In this document: piece after piece, positions 13,103 through 24,251 of the stretch
Layout of the letters: each line of letters starts with the position of its first letter
How positions within the stretch are numbered: the first letter of the stretch is position 1
Assembly (NCBI GenBank): GCA_964017235.1
Contig: OZ024933.1
Coordinates: 94,083,432-94,147,431 of the forward strand
Direction: 5' to 3'
Origin: Sabellastarte sp. h YS-2021
Taxonomy: Eukaryota; Annelida; Polychaeta; Sabellida; Sabellidae
DNA: 64,000 nt
Position numbers and translations under genes: made by a program
The notes under the pieces: generated by a model
What the model was told of the DNA's origin: nothing
The model's input: only the letters and a program-made list of their open reading frames with translations
Database searches by the model: none

Positions 13103-13804
13103 GTCACATCTGAAGAGGCCACCTTTAAAAAAAACCAGGAGCTGCAGAATCAAACAAAGATGCTGTTTAGAAGGAACAACATGTACATTATAATGCCTGA
13201 AAATATAAACCTTTAATGGTTTTCTTCAACAGAATGACAGGCAAAAGTTTCTGTCCGAAACAGAAAATGTCACATCTGAAGAGGTTTAGTTTAACCTATG
13301 AAGATGTATTGTCATGATTGATAGTTTTAAAAGCAATATTTCAGCTTTATTTTATATTATTTTGTTTTAGGGAATATAAAACTGTGTACAGACATGAAAG
13401 TTTATTGGAAAAAGTCCCTAATATACAAATGAGGATGCCTACTTTTAAAAATTTACACTTTCTTCACAAAATGTAGATTTTACTTCCAGTGACATGGATA
13501 GATGAAATCAATGATCATTATTATGACTTACCATGAAAGTCAAATGCACTTAGTTGTAATCCAGTTCAGAAAAAAGGCTATTGGAAGATCGCTTCTGGAA
13601 TAGTTTGACACCAATGGAACTCTTCAGATGTGACCAAATGCTCTTCAGATGTGACATTAAATAGTTTTGTCTCAACGTTTTCCCCATTCTTTACCTTGTG
13701 CAAATCCTTTATACAAAGGTCCGCAATTTCCAATATGTTGTCACATATTAGAATAAAAAGGACTCTGAAATGTTGACCTTATTTAACATGTCACATCTGA
13801 AGAG
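13103..13804. repeat. Left cluster of the 15-mer GTCACATCTGAAGAG (5 copies)
   Basis: Exact copies lie at 13103-13117 (+), 13269-13283 (+), 13620-13634 (-), 13641-13655 (-) and 13790-13804 (+). The first two are preceded by the related words TGTCCGAAAC, so there the repeated unit is longer than the 15-mer. The two minus-strand copies are 21 bp apart start to start. The last copy ends exactly where the DIRS recombinase remnant begins. Confidence 0.85.
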
Positions 13805-16300
13805 CTCTAACCAATTGGACAATTGCTAATGCAGTTGGGAACACTGGCCCACCAAACAAAGTCATTCTGTGTTTCCACCAACAGGATGTTCCAGGAGGGG
13901 ATGCCTCTCCGACCCCTAAGTCTGTCTCTGTGGAAACTAACCAAGAGACAAGTGAGATTCTCATCTTTACTACTATAGATGGGTGCATTTCCAAGTTTGT
14001 CTGCAATGGCTGACCTGTTGCCATCAACTGTACTTGGCCGCAACTTCCTGGGCTGGAATAGATTCAACAGGAAGTCACCAACCTTTGCCCTGAAGTTCAC
14101 CTGATTACTGTGGCACCACTTTGTAAAAATGGTTCACTTAGCCTCATACACTGATTTGGTTGAGACTCTCTGAGGAGCTTCAATTCGTGCTGCCACTACC
14201 TCAGACAAACCTCGCTCATTGATAACTGAGGCTCCAGGAGCCAGACATTGAGATTTAGGTTTGGTAGAATCCTGTGAGGGAAGTGACTGAATGGCTGGGT
14301 TAGCAGATTGGGCAGGTACAGTGGAATTTGACCTGACATGGTCACTAGGTCCCAAAACCAGGGCATGGTGGGCCACCCTGGAGCAATCAGAATAATTCTG
14401 TTGCACAGAGAGTCCTGAAACTTCTCCAGCACTTTGCCCAAGATGGCTACTGGTGGGAAGGCATGAGGGTCCAGATCCTTCCACAGCAGACCAGTGCAAC
14501 CTGCTTTCTGGGAGGGAGCAGGTTCCTCTTATAGTGTGCTCTCCTAAGTTAGTGCCCCACCCTTCTTTTGAAGATTGGCAGAGCACACCTGAGTGTATTG
14601 GTAGACCTTGAAGAACATTTTCTTCATATGGTCATCACTTTAGCTGAGGAGGGAGTGACCTGGGGATAGGGACCACCTTTTCTAGCGATTCTGGAATCTT
14701 CCAATTCCTTTTCAGGTGCCACTGTATAGGTCTCATATGTAGCCATCACAGGTGGACCTGTTTTTCTGTAGCTTTCAGTAGCCCTTATCAGGGACATCAG
14801 CTGCTTGACCTGACATGTTGGTTTTTAGAGCAGTTTCTGAATCTTTGCATTCAGGGTTTTCCAGCACTGTGGGCGACAGGGTCTGACCTTGCCCTCCTTG
14901 AGGTTTAACTGGTAATGTTTGAGGTTGAACACTTGCTTAAGTGGTTTGGGGTCCAGTTCTGATTTTTTCCTGTTTACCAACCTAGCTCCTGACACAGAGC
15001 TGCTAGAGTATGTTTATGCTGGAGACAGGTTTGGTGGGATCTGGCTCTGACCAACCAGTCATCTAAGTACTGGTAGATTCTTATACCCTGTGTAAAACCA
15101 TCAATTTGACCTTCATCACTACTGTAAATTCCATGGGTGTTGTGAACTGCTGGGACTGACCCTGGATGTGAAAATGTTCAGTCTGGCAGATTTATAATCC
15201 CAATAGGAAATTGAACTGGAATCCTTGTCTTTGCTGGTGTGTAAACTATATCCAATCCTGAGACTTGGCAGTCCCGGTGTACTGGTTACATTGCAAATCA
15301 GTAGCCTCCAAACTCCTAGAAGGGTAGCCTTCAACTAGTGTGAGGTTCAGTTTATCCAACTTCTTACATAACCAGTCATCTGTCGGTATGTTGACTGAAT
15401 TTAGATTTATTTTTTATTTTACATCATGTTCAACAGCCAGGGTCATGCTAGTTGGTCAAGATTATGCTCTGTAAACCACCGGGCATTGGTAAGTAACTAT
15501 CAACTTTCCAACATGAAGTACCTGGGCTGAGATTCGAACCGATGACCTCAGAGGTTAAAGGTGAGCATTCTAACCACTACACCACTGAGCCCCCTGCATG
15601 TTGACTGAAATCTTTCCAACTGGTTGCAGTTTTGGCCCTGCAAAGGGGAGGTCATCAGCCTCTGAAGTGGCTGTATCCAGGTCGGGGATATGCTTTCAAC
15701 CCATGAAGGAGTCTAATGCCTCTCTCATTGTCTCTCTATAGCTTTGCTCCTCTGAAAGAGCTTGGTCAGTGTCGGCTGAAGTCGGACCCTGATCTAGGTC
15801 AGACAGCTCCATTTCCTCTGCTGGGCAAACAGTATGAGGTCGGTCAGTGGGGTTGACATTCGAATCAGTGTCCATCTAGGTAAGCTGCCTTGCTGCCTCT
15901 GTAATCAGTGTACTGGACACCTGTCGCTGCATAGCAGTGGATGGGTCAGTCAACAGGCTGAGGTCTGTCAAAAAGCTGAGTTGGTGTAATAAAAGGGTCA
16001 GCTGCCTTCACTGCACCAGCTGGTGGAGCCCTTGTTGGTGTCACTTTCACAGTCTGGAAGGTCAGTTACAGTAGAAAGCTTCTGGCCAACAACATTGCCT
16101 CCAGCCCTGAGAAATGTTCTGACCATTTCTGATCTAGAGCTTCTAATTTTTTGTTAGTTGACAGCTTGGAAGACTTACAAGGCCTTGAATGCTTTTTGGT
16201 CTTATCCTTGTCTTTGGCCAATGTATTCTGAGACTACAGTTGAATATATTAGGGTCTAACTTAGTATCAGCAGCAGCAGCAGATGTGTCAGACTTGCCAT
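13805..16300 (-). pseudogene. DIRS-type tyrosine-recombinase retrotransposon remnant
   Basis: On the minus strand three DIRS-like regions appear in the expected order. Near 16200-16060 there is a gag-like LSTNKKLEALDQKWSEHFSG followed by LEAMLLA. Near 15800-15300 there are linker words such as LTLVEGYPS; the reverse transcriptase core is largely missing. At 14586-14134, in shifted frames, there is RNase H-like sequence: LGKVLEKFQDSL, IILIAPGWPTMPWF and LPNLLTQP. The recombinase N-terminal part follows: SEVVAARIEAPQRVSTKSVYE, broken by a frameshift, then KVGDFLLNLFQ, LRPSTVDGNRSAIADKLGN and SKDENLTCLLVSFHRDR. The catalytic R-H-R-Y part of the recombinase is absent because the remnant stops at 13805. 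Stops and frameshifts are frequent, so it is inactive. A (CAG)n run sits at 16268-16283. The 5' boundary is uncertain. Confidence 0.8.
15400..15597 (-). mobile_element. tRNA-derived SINE with 12-bp target duplication
   Basis: Read on the minus strand it begins GGGGCTCAGTGGTGTAGTGG, has GGTTCGAATCTC as B box, and a body ending in a T/A-rich tail (TAAAATAAAAAATAAATC on the minus strand). ATGTTGACTGAA flanks it directly at 15388-15399 and 15598-15609. The insertion interrupts the DIRS remnant and is therefore younger. The head matches the SINE at 43273-43507, and the CAGCCAGGGTCAT segment matches both that copy and the one at 30544-30686. Confidence 0.88.
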
Positions 16301-16622
16301 CTTGTTTTTCTTTCTTCAGTTTGTAAGAACAGTTATGCTCGCTGATCAGTGGTTAGGATATTACTGCGAGAACAGTCTTCTTTCAAAACACAATGGTTGC
16401 TGCCCTTACCCTTGTCACGATAACATACACAGTGGGTTGTTACTATTAAAGGTTGGCATTGTGATCTCATGTCCCTCTTTTCTGTCCCGGTGATACCATG
16501 TTAAGAAGTAACAATCACAATACGTAGAAAATATGAAATTAAAGTTCAAATCCGCAAACCAGTACACGTACAACATGGAAAAGATGATGTGATGTCACAC
16601 TGACTAGACAAGAAGGAAGTAT

Positions 16623-17154
16623 GTCACATCTGAAGAGCCACTTTTATTTCATCTAAAAATGACACCCATGTTGCAAGTTATAATTATTTATTACTTTCTT
16701 GGTGCAATATAAACCTTTCTAAGCTTTGACAAGAAAATAAACACTAAAATTTTTAAAAAGTCACATCTGAAGAGCTATAAGTCACATCTGAAGAGCATGT
16801 GTCACATCTGAAGAGTTTGCTTTGGAGACCTATATATGTGAAACCTGTACAATCATCCTAACATTGGTTCTTTTAGAGGTAGACCACCTTTAGGTTAACA
16901 CCTGCAAAAAGTTTCAACTTTTTGGATATAGTACTTTTCTTTTTACAAGAAACGAAATGTGTTTTTTCAATAGGTGCTAAATATGCAAAAATAGAAAGCT
17001 GTCAAAAAATTTAACCAAGTTTCCATACATTGTTAACTTCATTCATATATGTTAGGGTGCTCAGTATAGTATTGGCAAAACACAAAATATGCTTTGTTAT
17101 TAAGTCTTAAAATTATTAAAAATGAGAATTTCATGATGTGTCACATCTGAAGAG
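16623..17154 (+). repeat. Right cluster of the 15-mer GTCACATCTGAAGAG (5 copies)
   Basis: Exact plus-strand copies lie at 16623-16637, 16760-16774, 16781-16795, 16801-16815 and 17140-17154. Three of them are packed at 20-21 bp intervals, about two helical turns, recalling a protein-binding array. The cluster is 187-719 bp from the right inverted repeat of the host element. Confidence 0.85.
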
Positions 17155-17448
17155 TTTCCAGACACACCTTTATATTCTTCAAGTTAAAATATACAAAACG
17201 ACAAAAAGTTATCTTTTCATTATTGGAAGTAGATACTAGGGTCATAGTAGTATCTAAATAAACAGTTAGGTTTAATCTCCCAAAGACTTTAAAATTTCAC
17301 CTCCAGTGAACACTTTTGGGTCATGTTATCGTGCCACACCCCTAGTGCTAGCACGAAAACTGGACCATCGACCATATATGCAGTGAAATTCATTACACTC
17401 ACTAACTTTTGTCACCTGCCATTTAAACCCATTATTTCTGTTCAACCA

Positions 17449-19194
17449 TGTAGTGGTGTTGGACCAATTTTCATGCCCGTGTACCTATTCATGCCCACCC
17501 CTAAATCTATCCAAAACAATCACAGTTAAACAGTAAATGATCCATTTGATGATTATCTATGATTTGGTAAACATCTTCTCTATGAAAAATTATAACGAAG
17601 TGATTATCCGTCCGGTCTGACCCATTAATTAGGGATTCGTTTATGTATCGGATCGTGCAAAATTTAAAGAAAAAACAACTTTAAACTTGAGAACTCACGG
17701 CCATAGAACCCAGTTCATTAATATTATTAATATATGAGGATACCCCTGCGATTTCCTTGCAATATTTTGTAAAATAGAAGCATGGACAAAAATCAAATAC
17801 TTTAAACTTGAGAAAAGCACCCAAGTCATTAATATTCATGAGAAGATATGAGGACACAGATTTCCCCTGGGATTTCCTTGCAGCTCACATGGCTTGTCAC
17901 GAGAGTTTTTAAAAGACGTCTAGACCTTGCGACCTGATGAATAATATACAGCCTCAACATTGGGTGGAACCCGACGAATAATCCCTTGCAAATTATAAAT
18001 CTTTACAAGTGATAAGTTGATTGCAATTAATACTTGTAAGCCTGATCAGTCAGTTTTAAGCAAAACAATAGCTTATACTATGAGACTTTACATATATTTT
18101 TCCATATAATCTTTTACACATTCTTCCCCACAAGTGATACAAGATTGTAACTGGGGAGTGAACAAATAATTCACATTTGTTAAATTTACTCAAGCACTGT
18201 ATATTAATTACATGTAAAAAGGAAAAGATTACACTATCAAGTTTTCTAATGGTTTAATTTCCAGATTTAATACAAATTATTTTGAATGTCTTATTTAGTT
18301 CTCCATAGCTGGTACTAATGATATGTTAATGGGGAAAATACTTTAAATACTACAAACAAAATATCCATAATTCACAAACAATAGAATAGATTCACTGAGA
18401 ACCAGGGAAAAAATTTTTTTTCCCTGTATCTACATCTTGTATATACAATGTTTGTCTTGACTAAGTATTTTGTTTAAGTACTGCTATGAAAGAAAAAATA
18501 AAAATTAAAAAAGAGATTCATACTAAAAATTATTTTAAAAATATACTTTACCCAAATTTATTTAATCACTACATGTAAAATTAGAGCTTAGTCGTAAGTC
18601 AATTAATCCCTCAGTCACTCAATTAATCCCTCAATGCTCAGGCCAATGTTGTTGACTTGAAGACAAGGGGAAAATTCATAGGTGTAATCAACAACACAGT
18701 ACTTGATTTGTTTGTCTTCAATTATTCAACTGTCAATTATTAATTACAAAATTAGACTAAGGTTCTTCCTTTATTTCACTTTTGGGAGAGTCATGACTAA
18801 ATAGGATTAATTATCACCAAAAATAAAGAGTTATAGTTGGCCAGTTCTCCTTATCTATCTATAATAATATTCTAAGGTACTAATGTAGTCTTTAAAAGGT
18901 TTTGAAACCTAAAAATGCATTTATATTACAAACATTGGGCTATCAAATGCTTATTTGTAATGCCTGCAGGGAAATTTTTTATGATGGGCTCATAAATAAC
19001 TAGGGGGTACAAAATATGGCAAAGGGGATACAGAATATAGCAGGGGATACAAAATATGGCAGCCCCCTTGCCATATTTTGTATCCCCATACACTTTGTGG
19101 CAGCCACCCTTGCCATATTTTGTATCCCCACACACTTTGTGGGGGATACATTATCTGGCGCTACACCGGGCGTGAATTGGTCCACCACCACTAG
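17449..19194. mobile_element. TAGTGGTG-ended element inside long duplication copy
   Basis: The left end (TAGTGGTGTTGGACCAATTT, 17449 onward, continuing CATGCCCGTGTACC) is inverted relative to the right end near 19168-19194 (CGGGCGTGAATTGGTCCACC, continuing ACCACTA). The intact short version is at 20237-20855. Here the inner part of the right inverted repeat (GGGTGGGCCTGAATTGA) has been lost and about 1.1 kb of other sequence intervenes. No clear target duplication was found. Confidence 0.6.
19009..19153. repeat. GGGGATACAAAATATGGCA inverted/direct repeat cluster
   Basis: The word GGGGATACAAAATATGGCA and its variants occur at about 19010, 19023 and 19043, and its inverse TGCCATATTTTGTATCCCC at about 19070-19087 and 19110-19128, followed each time by CA(T/C)ACACTTTGTGG. 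The stretch can fold into alternative hairpins. Open frames on both strands here are by-products. Confidence 0.75.
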
Positions 19195-19858
19195 ATAGAT
19201 ATTTATTTCTACTACTTACAAGTAATATGTAACAATAACTGATATTCACTGTGATAAAATAAATAACGTTCTGAATACCCATTGTTATATGATTTGAACG
19301 AACTACACACATATATGGGGACTTATGATAAATTATATATTGTCACATAAGGTAGAAAAGGAGTGCATGGAAGTGCAATACTTATGGAAGACTTGCCCCT
19401 TTTCCTACATAAACAATTACATCAATAACTATCTGCAGCTAATTTTCAGTGAAAGATTTAAATACAGATGAATTTACTAGTTATTATAGCAGTACATAAA
19501 TTATTAAATACCCATATTAAAGTTATCGAACTTATCGTCACATGGTATGACCTTTATAAGAATTGAAAACTGACACTTTGTACAACTTTTTTAATAGCCT
19601 AGATTTTTTATTAAATACAAAAAATAATGGTAAATACGATATTCAGGGATTCTTATATTTTAAAATATAATATACTGATATGAATATACAAAAGTTTAAG
19701 GACGTTTAACAAAGAAAGGGTTATTTTATTTGTGGCTCTTCCAATATTTCAACTACACCATTTGATAAATAATCTTTATAGAATATTCGTATATTTTTGT
19801 ACAAAATAGCTTCAAAACTAAGTTTTATAAGATAATTTTCAAATGTCATGTTAGAATA

Positions 19859-20002
19859 GAAATAGACAACTCCGAGCTCGGGGTTATATGCGATTTTACA
19901 ACGATTAGCGCATTAGAATCACTCAGGCTTCGCCTTCGTGATCCTAATATCGCTAATCGTTGTAAAATCGCATATAACCCCTCGCTCGTCGTTGTCTATT
20001 TC
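19859..20002. mobile_element. 144-bp near-perfect palindromic MITE with TA target duplication
   Basis: The ends GAAATAGACAAC and GTTGTCTATTTC are inverted and flanked by TA on both sides (19857-19858, 20003-20004). Arms at 19881-19910 and 19951-19980 are perfectly complementary over 30 bp. The central 40 bp also pair (ATTAGAATCAC with GTGATCCTAAT). Transcribed, it would form one long hairpin. It sits immediately before the short duplication copy. Confidence 0.9.
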
Positions 20003-20005
20003 TAT

Positions 20006-21262
20006 AATAATCTAGTAGTGCTATATATCAAGAACCATATATATAGAGCTATGAAAAACTGACTAAAATTTTAAATATAACAACTTTTCCCATGTAGGAA
20101 AAATAATGGTTTTTTGGTTTTTCCATGTAAATTCAATCTATTTCATAGTTACTGTACATATATGCAGTGAAATTCATTACACTCAATAACTTTTGTCACC
20201 TGCCATTTAAACCCATTATTTCTGTTCAACCATGTAGTGGTGTTGGACCAATTTTCATGCCCGTGTACCTATTCATGCCCACCCCAAAATCTATCCAAAA
20301 CAATCACAGTTAAACAATAAATTACAAATGTAAATGATCCATTTGATGATTATCTATGATTTGGTAAACATCTTCTCTATGAAAAATTATAACGAAGTGA
20401 TTATCCGTCGGGTCTGACCCATTAATTAGGGATTCGTTTATGTATCGGATCGTGCAAAATTTAAAGAAAAAACAACTTTAAACTTGAGAACTCACGGCCA
20501 TCGAACCCAGTTCATTAATATTATTAATATATGAGGACACCCCTGCGATTTCCTTGCAATATTTTGTAAAATAGAAGCATGGACAAAAATCAAATACTTT
20601 AAACTTGAGAAAAGCACCCAAGTCATTAATATTCATGAGAAGATATGAGGACACGGATTTCCCCTGGGATTTCCTTGCAGCTCACATGGCTTGTCACGAG
20701 AGTTTTTAAAAGACGTCTAGACCTTGCGACCTGATGAATAATATACAGCCTCAACATTGGGTGGAACCTGACGAATAATCCCTTGCAAATTATAAATCTT
20801 CAAGAAAATTGAGGGTGGGCCTGAATTGATACCCGGGCGTGAATTGGTCCACCACCACTAGATAGATAGATATTTATTTCTACTACTTACAAGTAATATG
20901 TAACAATAACTGATATTCACTGTGATAAAATAAATAACGTTCTGAATACCCATTGTTATATGATTTGAACTAACTACACACATATATGGGGACTTATGAT
21001 AAATTATATATTGTCACATAAGGTAGAAAAGGAGTGCATGGAAGTGCAATACTTATGGAAGACTTGCCCGTTTTCCTACATAAACAATTACATCAATAAC
21101 TATCTGCAGCTAATTTTCAGTGAAAGATTTAAATACAGATGAATTTACTAGTTATTATAGCAGTACATAAATTATTAAATACCCATATTAAAGTTATCGA
21201 ACTTATCGTCACATGGTATGACCTTTATAAGAATTGAAAACTGACACTTTGTACAACTTTTT
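20006..21262 (+). repeat. Segmental duplication, short (deletion) copy
   Basis: It matches the outer parts of 11727-19592 closely but lacks ~5.5 kb (11887-17376) and ~1.15 kb (18014-19165). The first deletion joint is at ACATAT, a short word shared by both breakpoints (TACATATG on the left, CCATATATG on the right). This suggests microhomology-mediated loss. Confidence 0.85.
20237..20855. mobile_element. ~620-bp TIR element (TAGTGGTG ends)
   Basis: Left end TAGTGGTGTTGGACCAATTT and right end (inverted) TAGTGGTGGTGGACCAATTC continue with similar sequence (GCCCG.GTA.C.ATTCA.GCCCACCC) for about 50 bp. It has no coding capacity. Flanks are part of the duplicated block, so this is an inherited insertion, not the duplication's cause. 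Confidence 0.7.
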
Positions 21263-21790
21263 AAAAATAAAAATACTATTAGCGCTACAAATTCCTTCCT
21301 CAAGACAATTCCACAGTTTTACCCCTGCTATAGATAGACACATTGCTTTCTCAGTTGTTCTGCAGTATTTCACTCTGAAATTACTGTTATATAAAAAGTC
21401 ATAATTGTTAGTAGTATTAGGATATTAGTTGGTAATAATTTATTCCTAGCCTTGTACATTATTAAATTTTAAATTTCACTAGATCAAGAAATTTTACTAA
21501 CTTATTTTCTACCAACAATTTATATGTGTGATCTAAAAAAACAACTTTATTTATGATACGTACAATTCTTTTTTTGCAAAATACAGATGGTCGTTAAATT
21601 AGAAGCATAAGTATTGCCCCATACTTCAGAACAATAGTTTATATATGGTAAAAAAAATGTACAGTATAAGATATACAATGCCTCTTTATCAAGCATATTT
21701 TTACACCTTCCTACTATTGATACAGTTTTTGATTATATACTTTTAACTAAATTGATATGTTCTTTCCAATTTAAGCCTTCATCAACAGCT
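21263..21790 (-). pseudogene. Non-LTR reverse transcriptase C-terminal remnant
   Basis: On the minus strand, with several frameshifts and stops, one reads LNWKEHINLVKSI, LDKEALYILYCTFFLPYINY, CSEVWGNTYASNL, then a weaker RVKYCRTTEKAMC..LWN region. This order (LNW.EHI.., YC..VWGNTY, ..LWN) is typical of the C-terminal part of non-LTR ORF2 proteins. It is a different lineage from the 9.7-kb fragment. It abuts the end of the short duplication copy. Confidence 0.7.
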
Positions 21791-21852
21791 TGTAATATTG
21801 ATATGTAATTCAGTGATGAGCTTTAAGTATTCACAAGGGGTGTGAACAAGTA

Positions 21853-22668
21853 CAGTAGAACCTCGATTATCCGAACCCTATGGGAGACATACAATCCGGC
21901 CGGATAATCGAGGGGTTCGGATAGATGAAGGAAGCCGAAATTCACGGTCTATGGGTTACCGGGTGGGCGATAATTGAAGAAATGTCGTTTTTATGCAATA
22001 AATATATACGTTGGTGGTCATCGATAAAATAATTTAATATATTTGTCTCATATAATATAAGTGGCCCTTCAATTGTCGTTTATTTGCTCCATATCTATAG
22101 ATATTACATGTATTATTATTTAAATATTACGCGGATTTGAAATGATTGCGTTCGGTTGGTACATGAATGTGGACGTTTTAATTTTAGATAAACAGTGTTA
22201 TGCATTTTGTCATTTGTGAAAACTCCAGGAGATTTATTTATTGTAAAACCCAAAGCGAACACGCCTTCAGTGATAGGTGTGTTTGGTTGGTAATGCATTG
22301 AGGACGTCTTTTCTTTTGATACACGCTGTCAGTCTGTGACCCTACTCCAGGAGATTATAAATTGTGAAACGCAATCGAACATGCTTTCATTTATTGGCGT
22401 ATTATCAAAGAAGTGGTGTAGTGGGGTCGTGTAATTGAATTAATCCCTCCCCTATTGTAACAATTGTGATAAAGATCAAAGAAGTTAGGCGTTTCTGTGA
22501 ATGGTACGTTTTATAAAGCACTAGAATTAATAGTTTCCGAGACTGTGTAAAATCCTGTATTATCGCTCACGGTAGACGGTGCATTGTACATGTGTTGGGA
22601 GACATGATTTTGGTTCGGTTAATCCGGAGATTCGGATAATAGAAGGTTGGATAATCGAGGTTCTACTG
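21853..22668. mobile_element. pogo/Tigger-like MITE (816 bp)
   Basis: The left end CAGTAGAACCTCGATTATCC and the inverted right end (GGATAATCGAGGTTCTACTG) are flanked by TA (21851-21852, 22669-22670). This terminal sequence and the TA target site are characteristic of pogo/Tigger-type Tc1/mariner elements. Second internal copies of the terminal word are present (CCGGATAATCGAGG near 21900; GGATTCGGATAAT-like near 22627). No transposase is encoded; the open frame at 22116-22298 is not recognisable. Confidence 0.9.
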
Positions 22669-22689
22669 TAGTTGATGCTCGGTAAATTA

Positions 22690-23107
22690 TAGAGCTTTAG
22701 CAATTATTTGTACTAAATGATTATCAGGTTATCAACACAGTAGTCAACACCAATATTGCTAAACCGATTTACTGTTTTCTTGTGTATATCACCCCTTATG
22801 GGATTTTATGCGATCAGTAAGACTATATTATGTATTTCTATTTTCTAGTTAAGACCTTAAAAGGTATCACATTAAAGCATTTTATCTGTATTTTATTTTT
22901 AAAAAATCAAAATATTATTAGCCAATTTACCGAACAATCTGATGAAGTCTTTGCTTTTCTAGCATTTCGTGATCCACCATTTTGTTTGTATACATCCTGA
23001 ACACATGTACATACAGTATTTCTCATGCTAAACCTTGGAAACAGTTAATCGGTTAGTCGATTACCTGACCATCTGGCGAGCAAAATTTGCTAATCGTTTC
23101 AGCTCTA
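22690..23107 (-). mobile_element. hAT-type MITE (TAGAGCTGAAACGATTAG family)
   Basis: The right end read inverted is TAGAGCTGAAACGATTAGCA; the left end begins TAGAGCTTTAGCAAT. Flanks GTAAATTA (22682-22689) and GTAAACCA (23108-23115) match at 6 of 8 bases, consistent with an old 8-bp hAT duplication. The body matches the copy at 35289-35710 in inverse orientation, including a CATTTTGTTTGTATACATCC segment and an AATCGGTTAGTCGATTA inner end. Confidence 0.82.
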
Positions 23108-23115
23108 GTAAACCA

Positions 23116-24251
23116 GTGTGATTTCATAAAGATTCAATTCCAGATTTTCTAGTTATTAAAAGTTATTTAGTAAAAGGTTATTTAGACAACTGCATAATGC
23201 CTAGAGCTGCGACTCAGCCATTTGTAGAGACTTGAATATTGGCCACCTTGGATCGGTTAATCATTCAATTTAATCGACAGTCATTCAGAATCACAAAAGT
23301 CGTTACATAAGCATAACTAAACATATTCATCCTATCAATTAACAAAATAATGAAATCTTACTTGAAGAAAATCATTGTTAAAATATGCTAACCGAAAACA
23401 TGAGGCCATGGCATCACCTGGGATTTCCTCCAATTAGAAAATGTGAGGTTACAGAATTCTGTGGGATTTTGAAATAAATATGAGCTACATTTTAAAATAA
23501 ATATGAGGATAAGGCATAGTTTGGGCGAAAAGAAGGGTTCAACTTGGAGTGATTCCATGTGGTTACTCTTGATGCATTGAAACTGTTGCTACAAATCGAT
23601 CAATTCATTGAACGGACCAGACCATAATTCATCCCAGCACTGATGATGCCCCATTTTGACAATATCTTCACTCTTTTATATTAGTGGCATCAGCTAATTC
23701 CAATGATTCAAGCCTTTTATCTTCATGTTTTTTTGTTTACGAGAGTTTCCATATTGGATGTTATTTTCTGTCAAGGTATATACTAAACATCAATTTAATC
23801 TTATCAACCCTAAAAGGCTTTAAAGGTGTCTGAATGGGTTCCAGAGTATGCATTAAAGTGTTTTTGGAGATTACATGAATTTGGAGCCACACCCACTCCT
23901 AATAGCAATTAACAGTGTACACACTTCAGACAAGATTCTATAATTTATATAGGAATTTAAAGACCCAAAGGTCTGCATAATTTTAAATGAAGTGATATGT
24001 TTTTATTTGCATGATGAGACTACAGGATGTAATCTGCCACATGGAAAAGACCCCCATGTACCTTTTTTCTATTATTATTTTATTACATGGGTATCATAAA
24101 TTGCTAATTTCAGATGTGTAAACTGAGATTGAATAATTAATGTTGCCCTCCAGTAAGTGTATCTGTAATTAAACCAGTAGATTTGCCAATGATTTAGGTT
24201 TGGATGCCGGTAAATGGTATTAAATGCCTTTTCATGCTATATATATTGTAG
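23116..24251. other. Region upstream of first BRIP1 coding exon; no gene seen
   Basis: No coding exon or clear promoter was recognised. The transcription start and 5' noncoding exon(s) of BRIP1 are presumably here or further upstream, because the first coding exon appears to start at a splice acceptor (ATATTGTAG at 24243-24251). Confidence 0.35.

Larger units (their letters stand above)
12510..17341. mobile_element. 4.8-kb TIR element with ten copies of a 15-mer
   Basis: The left end (12510-12534) and right end (17317-17341) are 25-bp inverted repeats differing at one base; they begin GGGTGTGGCA and continue to ATAACATGACCCA. Both ends are flanked by the direct repeat CTAGTG (12504-12509 and 17342-17347), a 6-bp target duplication. 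Similarity stops abruptly inside the 25 bp, unlike the long inverted repeats of DIRS elements. Ten exact copies of GTCACATCTGAAGAG occur inside and none were seen outside. No transposase of its own was found; the middle is a DIRS remnant. The superfamily is not established. Six-base duplications occur in some cut-and-paste groups (Dada, IS3EU), but nothing here proves membership. Confidence 0.75.
11727..19592 (+). repeat. Segmental duplication, long copy
   Basis: Three blocks match the short copy at 20006-21262 in the same order and orientation: 11727-11886 (short copy 20006-20160), about 17377-18013 (20161-20806) and about 19168-19592 (20837-21262). The long copy additionally contains 11887-17376, which includes a 4.8-kb TIR element, and 18014-19165. 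The two copies are separated by only ~410 bp. Confidence 0.85.

Noticed and set aside
12510-17341. Interpretation of the whole TIR unit as a complete DIRS element
   Set aside because: DIRS elements have much longer inverted repeats and no target duplication; here the repeats are 25 bp with a 6-bp duplication, and the DIRS coding parts occupy only the centre.
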